From contig JAOLYI010000007.1 of NCBI GenBank assembly GCA_028343315.1, forward strand, positions 1 to 34,259: a stretch of 34,259 bases of DNA, written 5' to 3'. How positions within the stretch are numbered: the first letter of the stretch is position 1; every line of letters begins with the position of its first letter. Source of the stretch: Candidatus Pelagibacter sp. (GTDB lineage Bacteria; Pseudomonadota; Alphaproteobacteria; Pelagibacterales; Pelagibacteraceae). The notes beneath the pieces were generated by a model. It saw only the letters and a list, made by a program, of their open reading frames with translations. It had not been told where the DNA came from and searched no databases. The position numbers and the translations under genes were made by a program. Positions 17,235 to 26,048 of this stretch are shown here, one piece after another.

Positions 17235-18683
17235 ATGGAAACATACACATCAATACAAACATCTTTAACTACAGTAGTAATTGTTGGTCTATTTTTTATA
17301 GGTTTAGGGTATTTAAACTCAAAAAAAAATACAGACAATAAAAGCTACATAGTTGGAGATAGAAAAGAAAACTCATTCTCACTTACAGCCAGCTTAACTG
17401 CTTCAGCGCTTGGAGCCTGGATATTATTTGGCCCAGCTTCAGCAGCGACCTGGGGTGGAATAGGAGCTGTTATTGGATATGCCCTAGGAACAGCTGCACC
17501 AATGATATTTTTGTATAACTTTGGGCCAAAAATAAGAAAAGAATTTCCAAAAGGCCTAACATTAACTGAATTCATTAAAAAGAGATTTGGCATAAGAATA
17601 CTTAAAATATGTTTATTTTTAATATTATTTTATCTAACAATATTTTTAATAGCTGAGGTAACTGCAATAGCCTCATTATTACAATTTATTTCACAAGTAC
17701 CATTATGGATTACTGCAGGCGTCACTTTAATCATATGTTTGGTATATATATTAAGAGGAGGGTTTAAACTTTCAATTATTACAGACAAATATCAATTTAC
17801 TTTCATAGTATTAATAATATTGGCATCTTTATTAATAATTTTATCAAATATAGATTTATCAAGTTTTAAAATAATAAAAAAAAATTCACCAAATCTAATT
17901 GATAAAAATTATTTACCAAATTATACCGCTGGATTAACTTTTTTTATTGCCGTTGCAGCTACTAATTTATTTCATCAGGGAAATTGGCAAAGAGTATTTT
18001 CTGCTAAAAATAATTCTATCCTTAAATCAAGTTTAATTTATTCATCAATTATTATATTTTTTATTGTTTTTTGGATGGGTTACTCAGGACTTTTATCTTA
18101 TTCATTGAACCCGAAAGTAATTCCTGATCTCGCATTCTTTGATTTAATGTTAAATGAAAAAAATTCTTTAATAGTGATTGGAATTTTAATTCTTGCTATG
18201 TCATTAACATTAAGCACTATTGATACTTTGATTAATGCTATTTCAAGTTTGATAATAGTTAATGGAAATCAAATTAATAAAAATTTAGGTGGAAAAAAAG
18301 TTAAAGATCAAGCAAATATTATAATTTTATTTTTAAGTGTGATGGTTTTTTTCCTTGCGTCTAAAGGTTATAGTATTTTATATCTATTTCTTTTAGCTGA
18401 TTTATTATGCTGTGCAGCAGTAATAACAATTTTCTATGGATTTTTTAATAAAAAGATAAATTCTAAACTTGCAGCTTATTCAATTATTTGTGGGCTAATA
18501 TCTGGTTTATTATTTTTTCCAAGTCAGAATTTTCAGAATAGTATCTTAGTTGGTAATTTAATTTCTATAGAAAATTTTTCTATTTTGATTAAAGCAAATT
18601 TACTTTTTATTTCATTTTCTATATCTTTAATTGTACCTTTTTTAATAATATTGACTTACTCTTTACGTAATTCATTTAAATAA
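17235..18683 (+). CDS. thiV: sodium:solute symporter ThiV, probable thiamin-precursor (HMP) importer
   Basis: A 482-residue SSS-family transporter with about 13 hydrophobic segments. LTASLTASALGAWILFGPASAATWGG near the N-terminus and NLFHQGNWQRVFSAK in the middle are SSS-type signatures, the latter close to those of pantothenate/urea-type symporters. The directly attached TPP riboswitch ties it to thiamin supply. In SAR11 a riboswitch-linked SSS protein named ThiV was proposed to import 4-amino-5-hydroxymethyl-2-methylpyrimidine, which these cells cannot make; that substrate is carried over from established knowledge and not visible in the sequence. Overlaps the convergent rarD by 28 bases. 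It may also be co-transcribed with umuDC. Confidence 0.9.
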   Translation: METYTSIQTSLTTVVIVGLFFIGLGYLNSKKNTDNKSYIVGDRKENSFSLTASLTASALGAWILFGPASAATWGGIGAVIGYALGTAAPMIFLYNFGPKIRKEFPKGLTLTEFIKKRFGIRILKICLFLILFYLTIFLIAEVTAIASLLQFISQVPLWITAGVTLIICLVYILRGGFKLSIITDKYQFTFIVLIILASLLIILSNIDLSSFKIIKKNSPNLIDKNYLPNYTAGLTFFIAVAATNLFHQGNWQRVFSAKNNSILKSSLIYSSIIIFFIVFWMGYSGLLSYSLNPKVIPDLAFFDLMLNEKNSLIVIGILILAMSLTLSTIDTLINAISSLIIVNGNQINKNLGGKKVKDQANIIILFLSVMVFFLASKGYSILYLFLLADLLCCAAVITIFYGFFNKKINSKLAAYSIICGLISGLLFFPSQNFQNSILVGNLISIENFSILIKANLLFISFSISLIVPFLIILTYSLRNSFK

Positions 18684-19528
18684 ATTATTACAGCTATCCA
18701 AATAAAAATAAATACTACCAATTCGTCTAAAACCAACGGTTCATTGAAATAATATAAACCTAAAAAAAATTGTGCAGTAGGCGTAAGAAAAAATATCATA
18801 CTTGCTGGACCAATACCTATTAACTCAAAGCCTTTTGTGTACCAAAAAAGAGGTATCAAAGTCATTAAACCTGCCCAAAATAGATAAAAAGAGAGTAGAG
18901 GCTCACTTGTAGAAAAAATATTTAAATTATAATTAATAAGAAAAATGAATAAGGTTATAGCGATAGGTGTTAGAAGTAATGTTTCTAAAAGCAAACCTAT
19001 ATCTGAAGAAACCTTCACTTTTTTTCTAATTAAACCGTATAAACTAAATGTAAGAGCTACAGTAATTCCAATCCAAGGTATTTCACCAAGTTTTAAAAGA
19101 AAATAAATTAATGCTAAAATTACTAAAAAGACTGATACAATTTTATTTCGATTATACTTTTCTTTTAAAAAGATTATTCCTAGAAAAACACTAAATATAG
19201 GAAAAATATAATAACCTAAAGCTGAGTCTAATAAATTATTAGTGCTTACTGCATAAAGCCACGTAAACCAATTAATTGAAACAAGCAGCCCAGTTAAAAA
19301 TAAGATAAAAATATTTACTTTAAATTTGATTATCTTTTTAAATTCGTTCCATTTAGCGTAATAGGTTGTAGTAATAACTAATAATAAAGCTGTCCAAATC
19401 GTTCTATGAATAGTTAATTCTAAAGGTGATGCATAAGAGACAAATTTAAAGTATATGACCCCAATTATCCCCCACCAAAGAGAAGCGCCAACTGTGAAAG
19501 AAATTCCCTTAAATAAATTTTTCTTCAT
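18656..19528 (-). CDS. rarD: EamA/RarD-family drug-metabolite transporter
   Basis: A 290-residue inner-membrane protein with about ten hydrophobic segments in two EamA halves. The N-terminal SLWWGIIGVIYFKFVSYASPLELTIHRTIW closely follows the RarD pattern (W-G...Y.K......E...HR..W). RarD-type proteins are exporters or importers of small metabolites; the substrate is not predictable. Single gene on the minus strand between convergent thiV and divergent tRNA-Ser; the 3' end lies inside the thiV coding region. The ATG is the first plausible start; no Shine-Dalgarno. Confidence 0.88.
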   Translation of the reverse strand: MKKNLFKGISFTVGASLWWGIIGVIYFKFVSYASPLELTIHRTIWTALLLVITTTYYAKWNEFKKIIKFKVNIFILFLTGLLVSINWFTWLYAVSTNNLLDSALGYYIFPIFSVFLGIIFLKEKYNRNKIVSVFLVILALIYFLLKLGEIPWIGITVALTFSLYGLIRKKVKVSSDIGLLLETLLLTPIAITLFIFLINYNLNIFSTSEPLLSFYLFWAGLMTLIPLFWYTKGFELIGIGPASMIFFLTPTAQFFLGLYYFNEPLVLDELVVFIFIWIAVIIYLNELRKE

Positions 19529-19595
19529 TTGACCATTTTTTTGATTGATTTATAAAGTAATTAATTAATAAATAGTACTAAAATAGCTTTTAAAA

Positions 19596-19687
19596 GGAAG
19601 AGTGGGTGAGTGGTTTAAACCAGTTGGTTGCTAACTAACCGTACGAGTAACATCGTACCGAGAGTTCGAATCTCTCCTCTTCCGCCA
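19596..19687 (+). tRNA. tRNA-Ser (anticodon GCU)
   Basis: Class II tRNA of 92 bases with encoded CCA. Acceptor stem GGAAGAG (19596-19602) pairs with CTCTTCC, discriminator G, CCA at 19685-19687. The anticodon stem GTTGG/CTAAC (19623-19627, 19635-19639) closes the loop TTGCTAA with anticodon GCT at 19630-19632, reading AGC/AGU. The long variable arm GTACGA/TCGTAC has a six-base loop, typical of serine tRNA. The T arm is GAGAG-TTCGAAT-CTCTC. TAAAAT at 19579-19584 is a possible -10 box; the -35 is unclear. Confidence 0.97.
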
Positions 19688-19735
19688 TTTTAAATCTATT
19701 TATTTACAGATGTTTTTAATATAGTTTAATTAGGT

Positions 19736-20161
19736 ATGAAAAATATACTAACAATCATAACTTTAAGCTTATTATTTACTAATGTTGCAAGTGCCAGCGA
19801 TAGATACGGAAGGGGAGAATTACAACTTTCTAAAGGGATGGCAGATTATTTTATTAAATATATTCGCGGTGAAAGAGGCAAGAAGCCTTCTGATTTTTAT
19901 GTAACTTTAGATGGAAAAAATGGTATTTTTTGGTATTGTTCCGCAGCGAGTTCTTGCTCAGCTGGAGTTTTAAAAGATGATTTAGAAGATTGCGAACGAA
20001 AAACTGGTAAGCAATGTAAAAAATTTGCATTTAAAAGAAGTATTAAATGGAAAAATAACATTAATCCAGGAAAAGGCAAAATATCAAAATTCAATAGTAA
20101 AATGACTGATGCTGAAATATATAATAAGCTTACGGAATTAGGTTTTTATAACAACAAGTAA
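19736..20161 (+). CDS. small secreted four-cysteine protein, unknown function
   Basis: Not recognised. The 141 residues begin with a clear signal peptide (MKNILTIITLSLLFTNVASA, cut near residue 20). The mature protein has a basic, lysine-rich composition and four cysteines in two pairs: Cys68 and Cys74 (FWYCSAASSCSAG) and Cys86 and Cys94 (DCERKTGKQCKKFAF), consistent with two disulfides in the periplasm. A hydrophobic-aromatic YVTLDGKNGIFWYC strand and RSIKWKNNINPGKG follow, then a C-terminal helix with TDAEIYNKLTELGFY that resembles a small SHOCT-like helix. It stands alone, 48 bases after tRNA-Ser, ending 9 bases before the convergent slt. TATAGT at 19720-19725 may be its -10 box. Confidence 0.8.
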   Translation: MKNILTIITLSLLFTNVASASDRYGRGELQLSKGMADYFIKYIRGERGKKPSDFYVTLDGKNGIFWYCSAASSCSAGVLKDDLEDCERKTGKQCKKFAFKRSIKWKNNINPGKGKISKFNSKMTDAEIYNKLTELGFYNNK

Positions 20162-20170
20162 TTATAAATT

Positions 20171-22417
20171 TTAATTAAAATAACTATCTATTTTGACTGG
20201 TTCTTTACTAAGAATATATTTGTAAACATTGATATTTTCTAAAACTCTTTGAACGTAGTTTCTTGTCTCTTCAAATCTTATCTGCTCAATCCAGTTAATA
20301 TATGATAATTGTCCTTTTGAGGGATCTCCATTAACTCTTCTCCAGGTTTTAACACGATTAGGTCCAGCATTGTATGCAGCAATAGCGAAAGGATAAACAC
20401 CGTTATAATCTTCAATCAATGAATTAAAATAGTAAGAACCTAATTTAATATTATATTCAGGATCTCTAGTTAAACCGCTTATGCTATAAGGGAGCTTTGC
20501 TTGTTTAGCTACAATCTTAGCAGTGTATTTCATAAGTTGCATCATTCCCCTTGCTCCAGCCCAACTGTTAGCACTCCTGTCAAATTCACTCTCTTGTCTA
20601 ATAATAGCTAAAATAACTTCGGAGTTAGGCATAACTTTATTATTTATTTCTTTAGGTGTCGCTATAATTGGATAGTTATATTTATTATAAAATCTTTTTT
20701 CATAAGATGCTTTTTTTGAAATCTGTATAGCAAAATCGTATCTCTCTAAACTTGTAGCTAAATTTGCTGCTAAAACTTCGCTACCTTTATCTATATTTAA
20801 ATCAGCCAAATGTTTAAAAATATCTTTTCCTAATTGCGTTGCATTAAGTTCTTTCAATAAAATTAAATGTCTAATTAATTTATTTTTTTTGAATTCTTTT
20901 TCATATTCTTTGTCAAAAAAACTTTGGTCTTTTAGCTGAAAATTACCACCTGGATTAATCTTATTAAATGCTAGTTGACCATAATATGTCATTGGAAATT
21001 TAGCTGCTTCAGAAAAAAATTTTTTAGATAATTCAGTTTCACCAAGTAATTCATATGAAGCACCTAACCAGTAAGCTCCTCTGGCTAAACTAATTGGATA
21101 ACCAACGTTATTATAAAAATTCTGAAAATGATTAATCGCATATTCAGGTGAATTTAAAAAAGTTAATGCTATCCATCCAGACAGCCATTCAGCTTCAGCA
21201 AAGGAGGAGCCTGCAGATAATGCATGCTCACTTGAAATTTTGTAAGCAGTTTTATATCTTTTTTTGTAGATTAAATTCCTTACCACACTCTCTCTTTGAT
21301 CCCACCATTTATCTGGGCGAACCATTTGACTCTCGGTTTTAAGTGAATTTCTGTACAATATTTCTAAAGATCCATCTAATCTCCCTCTACGATTTCTCCA
21401 TCTGAGTCTATCGAATTCAAGACCGGGATCTTCTTTTAGATACTGAGGTACTTTTCCAATTGCATTATCAACTCCATAAGAATTGCTCATTAATATTTGC
21501 CTTGCATTATAAAGAGCTCTTTGATCTTTTGGTAAATATTTTAACATTCTTTTAAGGTCCCAATATTTTCTCTCCCATGCTAAATAATCGGCTCGTTTAA
21601 TGTGATCATCTGAGTCAATATATTTTTTAAATTTAGCTCTGTAATAACCTAAATCATTCTTTCTTATTGCAGCTTCAATCCAACCTTCTTTTACCAAATC
21701 TTTTACCTTATCAGTTTTACCCTGCTCAAGGTATGCCTCAGCTAATTTTATTTTTCCTAATCCACCAAGAGGAGGATATTTTTTGAACCAATTAATAATA
21801 GAAGTAGGTGAATTATTCCTTAAATAAATTTTTTCTTCAGCCAAATATCTAATTCTGTTTATCCTTGGATAGTCTTCATTTTGTTCGATAAAATTTTTGT
21901 ATTCAGCAAATGAGGCTCCGTTCCTTGTTGTTTTAAGATGCATCCATGTAATAAGATTTCTAAACTCTCTATCTTTAACCTTTGCAGCACTCTTTAAAGC
22001 ACTGTTCCATTTTTTATCTTTAATGAATTGAATAGTTTCTTTAGCCTTGTCAAAATCTTTTTGATTTAAAATTGATGATTTTTTAGCAGTCTTTGTTTTT
22101 GACTTATAAATTGATGGTTTTTTTTGAGGTAACACAAAAGTGCTTTTTTTTTTAATTATCTCAATTTTTTTAACTTCTTTTTTTTCTTTAATAACCTCTT
22201 CCTTTTTTTGAGTAACTTCTTTTTTTTGCTCTTCCTTTTGGTTAATTAAAGGTTTTTTTTGAGGTAAATTAGTTGAAAAGTTTTTACCTTGATTCTTATT
22301 AATCTTTTTAAATATTGAAGGTTTTTCTTTAGGTAGTAGGAATTTCTCTTCTGAATAACTATGACCAATAGATAAAATAAATGTTATTATTACTAGACTA
22401 ATTAATTTATTGGTCAT
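20171..22417 (-). CDS. slt: soluble lytic murein transglycosylase
   Basis: Periplasmic enzyme that cleaves the MurNAc-GlcNAc bond with formation of 1,6-anhydroMurNAc. The 748 residues contain a signal peptide (about 1-22), a Lys/Glu-rich linker (about 24-115) bearing three copies of LPxKKPxI, a long alpha-helical superhelix domain (about 120-585), and a C-terminal SLT domain with catalytic Glu609 in IIRQESEFD, ANSWAGARGMMQLM and IAAYNAGPNRVKTW. Slightly longer than E. coli Slt70 because of the linker. Transcribed alone on the minus strand; its ATG is only 31 bases from that of dapA. Confidence 0.95.
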   Translation of the reverse strand: MTNKLISLVIITFILSIGHSYSEEKFLLPKEKPSIFKKINKNQGKNFSTNLPQKKPLINQKEEQKKEVTQKKEEVIKEKKEVKKIEIIKKKSTFVLPQKKPSIYKSKTKTAKKSSILNQKDFDKAKETIQFIKDKKWNSALKSAAKVKDREFRNLITWMHLKTTRNGASFAEYKNFIEQNEDYPRINRIRYLAEEKIYLRNNSPTSIINWFKKYPPLGGLGKIKLAEAYLEQGKTDKVKDLVKEGWIEAAIRKNDLGYYRAKFKKYIDSDDHIKRADYLAWERKYWDLKRMLKYLPKDQRALYNARQILMSNSYGVDNAIGKVPQYLKEDPGLEFDRLRWRNRRGRLDGSLEILYRNSLKTESQMVRPDKWWDQRESVVRNLIYKKRYKTAYKISSEHALSAGSSFAEAEWLSGWIALTFLNSPEYAINHFQNFYNNVGYPISLARGAYWLGASYELLGETELSKKFFSEAAKFPMTYYGQLAFNKINPGGNFQLKDQSFFDKEYEKEFKKNKLIRHLILLKELNATQLGKDIFKHLADLNIDKGSEVLAANLATSLERYDFAIQISKKASYEKRFYNKYNYPIIATPKEINNKVMPNSEVILAIIRQESEFDRSANSWAGARGMMQLMKYTAKIVAKQAKLPYSISGLTRDPEYNIKLGSYYFNSLIEDYNGVYPFAIAAYNAGPNRVKTWRRVNGDPSKGQLSYINWIEQIRFEETRNYVQRVLENINVYKYILSKEPVKIDSYFN

Positions 22418-22438
22418 AAGTTAAGACTTATTTATCTT
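22410..22438 (+). promoter_or_regulatory. candidate promoter of the dapA-recO run
   Basis: TTGGTC (22410-22415), 17 bases, TATCTT (22433-22438), eleven bases before the dapA ATG. The -35 box overlaps the slt start codon on the other strand. Transcription would begin about four bases before dapA. The spacer carries a 6-base inverted repeat (ATAAGT-TAAG-ACTTAT, 22416-22431), which might be an operator or chance in AT-rich DNA. Confidence 0.35.
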
Positions 22439-22448
22439 ATTTTGTTTT

Positions 22449-23318
22449 ATGCTTAAAGGATCAATTGTAGCTCTAATCACCCCATTTGATAATGGAAGTT
22501 TAAGTGAAAAAGATTATATCAAATTAATCAATTATCATTTAGAAAATGGTACTAACGGTATTGTTCCCGGTGGAACTACCGGTGAATCACCAACTTTATC
22601 TCATAACGAACACAAAAAAATAATCGAAATTGCTGTTAAAGAGTGCAAAGGCAAAATCCCAGTGATAGCTGGCACAGGATCTAATTCAACAAAAGAAGCT
22701 GTTGAACTATCTCAATTTGCTGAAAAGGCTGGATCAGATGCTTTATTGGTTGTTACACCTTATTACAACAAACCAACTCAAGAAGGTTTGTATCAACACT
22801 ATAAAAAAATTAATGATAGTGTCGGCATACCAATTATTATTTACAACATTCCTTCAAGATCAGTAATAGATATGGAAGTTGATACAATGACTAAATTGTT
22901 TGAATTAAAAAATATAGTAGGTGTTAAAGATGCCACAGGAGAGTTAGATCGAGTTGATAAACAACTTAAAGCAATGGGAACAGAGTTTATTCAATTAACT
23001 GGTAATGACGATAATGCTTTAGAATTTAATAGACGTGGAGGTGTCGGGGCAATAGGTGTAACAGCAAATGTAGCAGCAAAACTTTCTTCTGATTTTCAAA
23101 AAGCAAGTCAAGAAGATTTAAAAAAAGCATCTGAATTGGATAAATTGCTTCAACCTTTACATTCATCTTTATTTATTGAAAGTAATCCATCACCTGTAAA
23201 ATACGCAGCATCAATTCTAGGTATGTGTAAACCCGAAGTAAGATTACCACTTGTTGAAATTAGAAATAAAACGAAAATAAAAGTAGAAGAGGCTCTTAAA
23301 GTAGCAAATTTACTTTAA
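22449..23318 (+). CDS. dapA: 4-hydroxy-tetrahydrodipicolinate synthase
   Basis: Condenses pyruvate with aspartate semialdehyde, first step of the lysine/diaminopimelate branch that also feeds peptidoglycan. The Schiff-base Lys160 (VGVKDATGE), the catalytic triad Thr44 (GGTTGES), Tyr132 (IIYNIPSRS) and Tyr106 (PYYNKP), and Arg137 are all present, one residue offset from E. coli DapA. 289 residues is normal. First of ten overlapping genes; the stop overlaps the smpB ATG by one base (TAATG). All key residues are intact, which separates it from N-acetylneuraminate lyase-type relatives. Confidence 0.96.
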   Translation: MLKGSIVALITPFDNGSLSEKDYIKLINYHLENGTNGIVPGGTTGESPTLSHNEHKKIIEIAVKECKGKIPVIAGTGSNSTKEAVELSQFAEKAGSDALLVVTPYYNKPTQEGLYQHYKKINDSVGIPIIIYNIPSRSVIDMEVDTMTKLFELKNIVGVKDATGELDRVDKQLKAMGTEFIQLTGNDDNALEFNRRGGVGAIGVTANVAAKLSSDFQKASQEDLKKASELDKLLQPLHSSLFIESNPSPVKYAASILGMCKPEVRLPLVEIRNKTKIKVEEALKVANLL

Positions 23319-23791
23319 TGAAAGAAAAATTAGTTGCTGGTCAAAAAATTATTTGTCTTAACCGTAAAGCAAGTTTTAATTATTTTTTTTTAGAATTATT
23401 AGAAGCTGGCATTTCTTTAAAGGGCTCAGAAGTTAAATCATTAAGAGACGGTAAAGGAAGTATTGCCGACTCTTATGCAGTAGATAATAATGGTGAATTA
23501 TTTTTAATTAATTCACATATACCTTTGTATCGTCAATCTTCATATAATAATCATGATCCAAAAAAAGAAAGAAAATTATTATTAAGAAAAAAAGAAATAA
23601 ACAAACTTATAGGCAGAATTAATCAAGACGGATTAACTTTAATTCCTACTAAATTATATTTTCTTAAGGGCAAAGTAAAAGTTGAAATAGCAGTAGCTAA
23701 AGGAAAAAAATTGTATGATAAAAGGCAAGTTAAGAAAACAAGAGATTGGAATAGAGAAAAAGCAAGGTTGTTAAGTAAAAATAATAAATGA
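23318..23791 (+). CDS. smpB: SsrA-binding protein SmpB
   Basis: Binds tmRNA and takes it to stalled ribosomes for trans-translation. 157 residues with family blocks [29 protein letters not shown] near the N-terminus, [38 protein letters not shown] and [22 protein letters not shown]. The basic C-terminal tail that enters the mRNA channel is present but short. Fused by one base to dapA and by an ATGA overlap to folK. No ssrA gene is in this window. Confidence 0.97.
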   Translation: MKEKLVAGQKIICLNRKASFNYFFLELLEAGISLKGSEVKSLRDGKGSIADSYAVDNNGELFLINSHIPLYRQSSYNNHDPKKERKLLLRKKEINKLIGRINQDGLTLIPTKLYFLKGKVKVEIAVAKGKKLYDKRQVKKTRDWNREKARLLSKNNK

Positions 23792-24303
23792 TACATTTAA
23801 ATATTGGATCTAATTTAAATTCAATTTTTGGTAATAAATTTGAAAATATTTCTACAGCAATCAACTTTTTAATTGAGTTAAAGTTTAAAGTTAAAAAAAC
23901 TTCAAATTTTTATGAGACGCCATCGTACCCTAATAAAAATTTACCAAAATTTTTAAACATAGGAATATTAGGGACTTTTGATAAAAATTATAATGAATTA
24001 TTAAAAATTATAAACTTAATTGAAAAAAAAATGGGAAGAATAAAATCAAAGAAAAATGATCCAAGAGTATGCGATATAGATATTATAGATTTTAATGGAA
24101 ATATTATTAATTTTAAAAACCTCGCTATCCCGCATAAAAAATCTCATTTAAGGAATTTTGTTCTATATCCAATTAATCAAATAGATCCTAATTGGAGTCA
24201 TCCAATATTAAAGAAAAATGTAAAGTTTTTAATAAATAAACTTAATCTTAAATCCAGGATAGAGATTACAAGACTGAATAAAAATGTTAATATAAAAATA
24301 TGA
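23788..24303 (+). CDS. folK: HPPK (6-hydroxymethyl-dihydropterin pyrophosphokinase)
   Basis: Transfers pyrophosphate from ATP to 6-hydroxymethyl-7,8-dihydropterin in folate synthesis. The 171 residues start [31 protein letters not shown] is the pterin-binding stretch and [19 protein letters not shown] (with the two metal-binding aspartates of DIDI) is the kinase signature. [19 protein letters not shown] follows as usual (H..R.FVL.P). Divergent and Lys/Asn-rich compared with E. coli, but complete. ATGA overlaps at both ends (smpB, spoT). No folP or folB adjacent. Confidence 0.92.
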   Translation: MIHLNIGSNLNSIFGNKFENISTAINFLIELKFKVKKTSNFYETPSYPNKNLPKFLNIGILGTFDKNYNELLKIINLIEKKMGRIKSKKNDPRVCDIDIIDFNGNIINFKNLAIPHKKSHLRNFVLYPINQIDPNWSHPILKKNVKFLINKLNLKSRIEITRLNKNVNIKI

Positions 24304-26048
24304 TTAATAACAATCAATTGATAGATCAAATAAAATCTTACAATAGATTTTTAAATGTAGATACAGTGAATAAAGCATATCATTTTGCTTTAGAAGCTCA
24401 CCAAAACCAAAAAAGAGATGAGGGAGTTCCGTATATTATTCATCCTGTAGCAGTTGCAAAAATTTTAACAGATTTAAAACTAGACAGCGCTACTATCACC
24501 ACAGGTCTTTTACATGATATTATTGAAGATACAAAAGTTACTTTTGAAAGTGTTAAAAAAGAATTTGGAGAAGAAGTAGCTAATTTAGTCGAAGGAGTAA
24601 CAAAAATATCTGCATTAGAAAATAAAGCCTCATCAGACTCTAAAGCGGAAAACTTTAGAAAATTAATATTAGCAACTTCAAAGGATATTCGAGTTTTATT
24701 AGTAAAACTTGCAGATAGATTACACAATATGAGAACTATTCAATTCGTAAAAGACAAAGACAAAATCATTAGAAAAGCGAAAGAAACAATGGAAATTTAT
24801 GCTCCTTTAGCAGATCGAATGGGTATGAATAGAATTAGAGACGAGTTAGAAGATCTTTCATTTTCTGTATTAAACAAACCTGCAAGAGATCTAATAATTG
24901 AACGTCTTGAATTTATAAAAAATAACAAAGATGACACTTTTAAATCAATCTCTTTAGAGTTAATTGAACTATTAAAAGCAAATGGAATCGAAGCAAAAAT
25001 TGCAGGTAGAGAAAAAACACCTTTTTCAATATGGAGAAAAATTCAAAATAAAAAGGTATCGTTAGAACAACTAACTGATATAATTGGATTTAGAGTTATA
25101 GTTAAAACAACAGAAGACTGTTATAAAACACTTGGAATTTTTCATAGCAAGTTCTCAACGATTCCGGGAAAATTCAAAGACTATATTTCAACACCTAAAA
25201 TCAATAAATATAAATCTATTCACACATCAGTCATTGGGCCTAGAAAAAATAGAATAGAAATTCAAATTAGAACATTTGAAATGCATGAATTTGCAGAAAG
25301 AGGTATAGCATCACATTGGAAATATAAATCTTCAGAAAAACTCTCTGATTTGTCTTGGAAGGAATATGACTGGTTAAGAGATCTAGTTGAAATTATTGAA
25401 ACAGGAAATAATCCAGAACACTACTATGAATTTACTAAATTACAAATGTTTCAAGAAAATGTTTTTTGTTTTACTCCAAAAGGATCAGTAATTAAACTAC
25501 CCAAATTAGCTACACCTATAGACTTTGCTTATGCCGTGCACACAAAAATAGGTAATAGCGCTATAAGTTGTTCTGTTAATGGTCAGAATTCATCATTACA
25601 AAGTGTATTAAAAAACGGAGACATGGTTACAATATTTACATCGAAAAACGCTTCTCCTTCTTTGCACTGGATAAGTTCAGCAAAAACCGGAAAAGCTAGG
25701 GCAGCTATTAGAAGGTATTGGCAGGATAAATCTCAAGAAATAAATAAAGCAGTAAAAAAAAGCTATACAAGTACTATTGAAGTTGAATTGCCTCATGAAC
25801 CAGGAGCTTTAGGAAATATATGCTCACTCATAGGTTTAAATAAAGGAAATATTGTAAATGTTGACATATTAGAAAGAAAAGAAAATTATTTAAAGTTTTC
25901 ATTTGATTTACAAATTAAGGATTTGAAATATTTTACAAACTTGATAAGTCAAATAAAGCAAAGTAATTTAAATTTTAAAATAGTTAGACATAAACAGAAA
26001 AAAAATGCTTTCATTAGAAGAATCTTTGAAAATTTTAAAAGAAACTAA
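24300..26048 (+). CDS. spoT: bifunctional (p)ppGpp synthetase/hydrolase, shortened C-terminus
   Basis: Makes and degrades the starvation alarmone (p)ppGpp. Hydrolase: His48 (YIIHPVAVA) and His72-Asp73 (LLHDIIEDT). Synthetase: GREKTPFSIWRK, Asp260 (LTDIIGFRV), INKYKSIHTS and Glu320 (IEIQIRT). TGS domain at about 387-449, ACT domain at about 492-565. Both catalytic centres look intact. At 582 residues it is over 100 shorter than usual Rel/SpoT proteins: only about 40 residues separate TGS and ACT, so most of the helical domain and the zinc-finger/conserved-cysteine (RIS) domain are missing. Overlaps folK by 4 and pyrE by 44 bases. The rpoZ gene often found beside spoT is absent here. Confidence 0.96.
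   Translation: MINNNQLIDQIKSYNRFLNVDTVNKAYHFALEAHQNQKRDEGVPYIIHPVAVAKILTDLKLDSATITTGLLHDIIEDTKVTFESVKKEFGEEVANLVEGVTKISALENKASSDSKAENFRKLILATSKDIRVLLVKLADRLHNMRTIQFVKDKDKIIRKAKETMEIYAPLADRMGMNRIRDELEDLSFSVLNKPARDLIIERLEFIKNNKDDTFKSISLELIELLKANGIEAKIAGREKTPFSIWRKIQNKKVSLEQLTDIIGFRVIVKTTEDCYKTLGIFHSKFSTIPGKFKDYISTPKINKYKSIHTSVIGPRKNRIEIQIRTFEMHEFAERGIASHWKYKSSEKLSDLSWKEYDWLRDLVEIIETGNNPEHYYEFTKLQMFQENVFCFTPKGSVIKLPKLATPIDFAYAVHTKIGNSAISCSVNGQNSSLQSVLKNGDMVTIFTSKNASPSLHWISSAKTGKARAAIRRYWQDKSQEINKAVKKSYTSTIEVELPHEPGALGNICSLIGLNKGNIVNVDILERKENYLKFSFDLQIKDLKYFTNLISQIKQSNLNFKIVRHKQKKNAFIRRIFENFKRN

Noticed and set aside
13857..19528. The ABC-umuDC-thiV-rarD block as a mobile or transferred island
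   Set aside because: It looks accessory by content, but base composition and codon style match the flanks and there are no repeats, integrase or transposase genes.
19596..19728. tRNA-Ser 3' end as an integration (att) site
   Set aside because: No integrase, no second copy of the tRNA 3' end and no phage-like genes are in the window; the neighbours are ordinary.
22416..22431. Inverted repeat ATAAGT-TAAG-ACTTAT between slt and dapA as an operator or terminator
   Set aside because: Six AT-rich base pairs are expected by chance at this composition and no T-tract follows; kept only as a note in the promoter entry.
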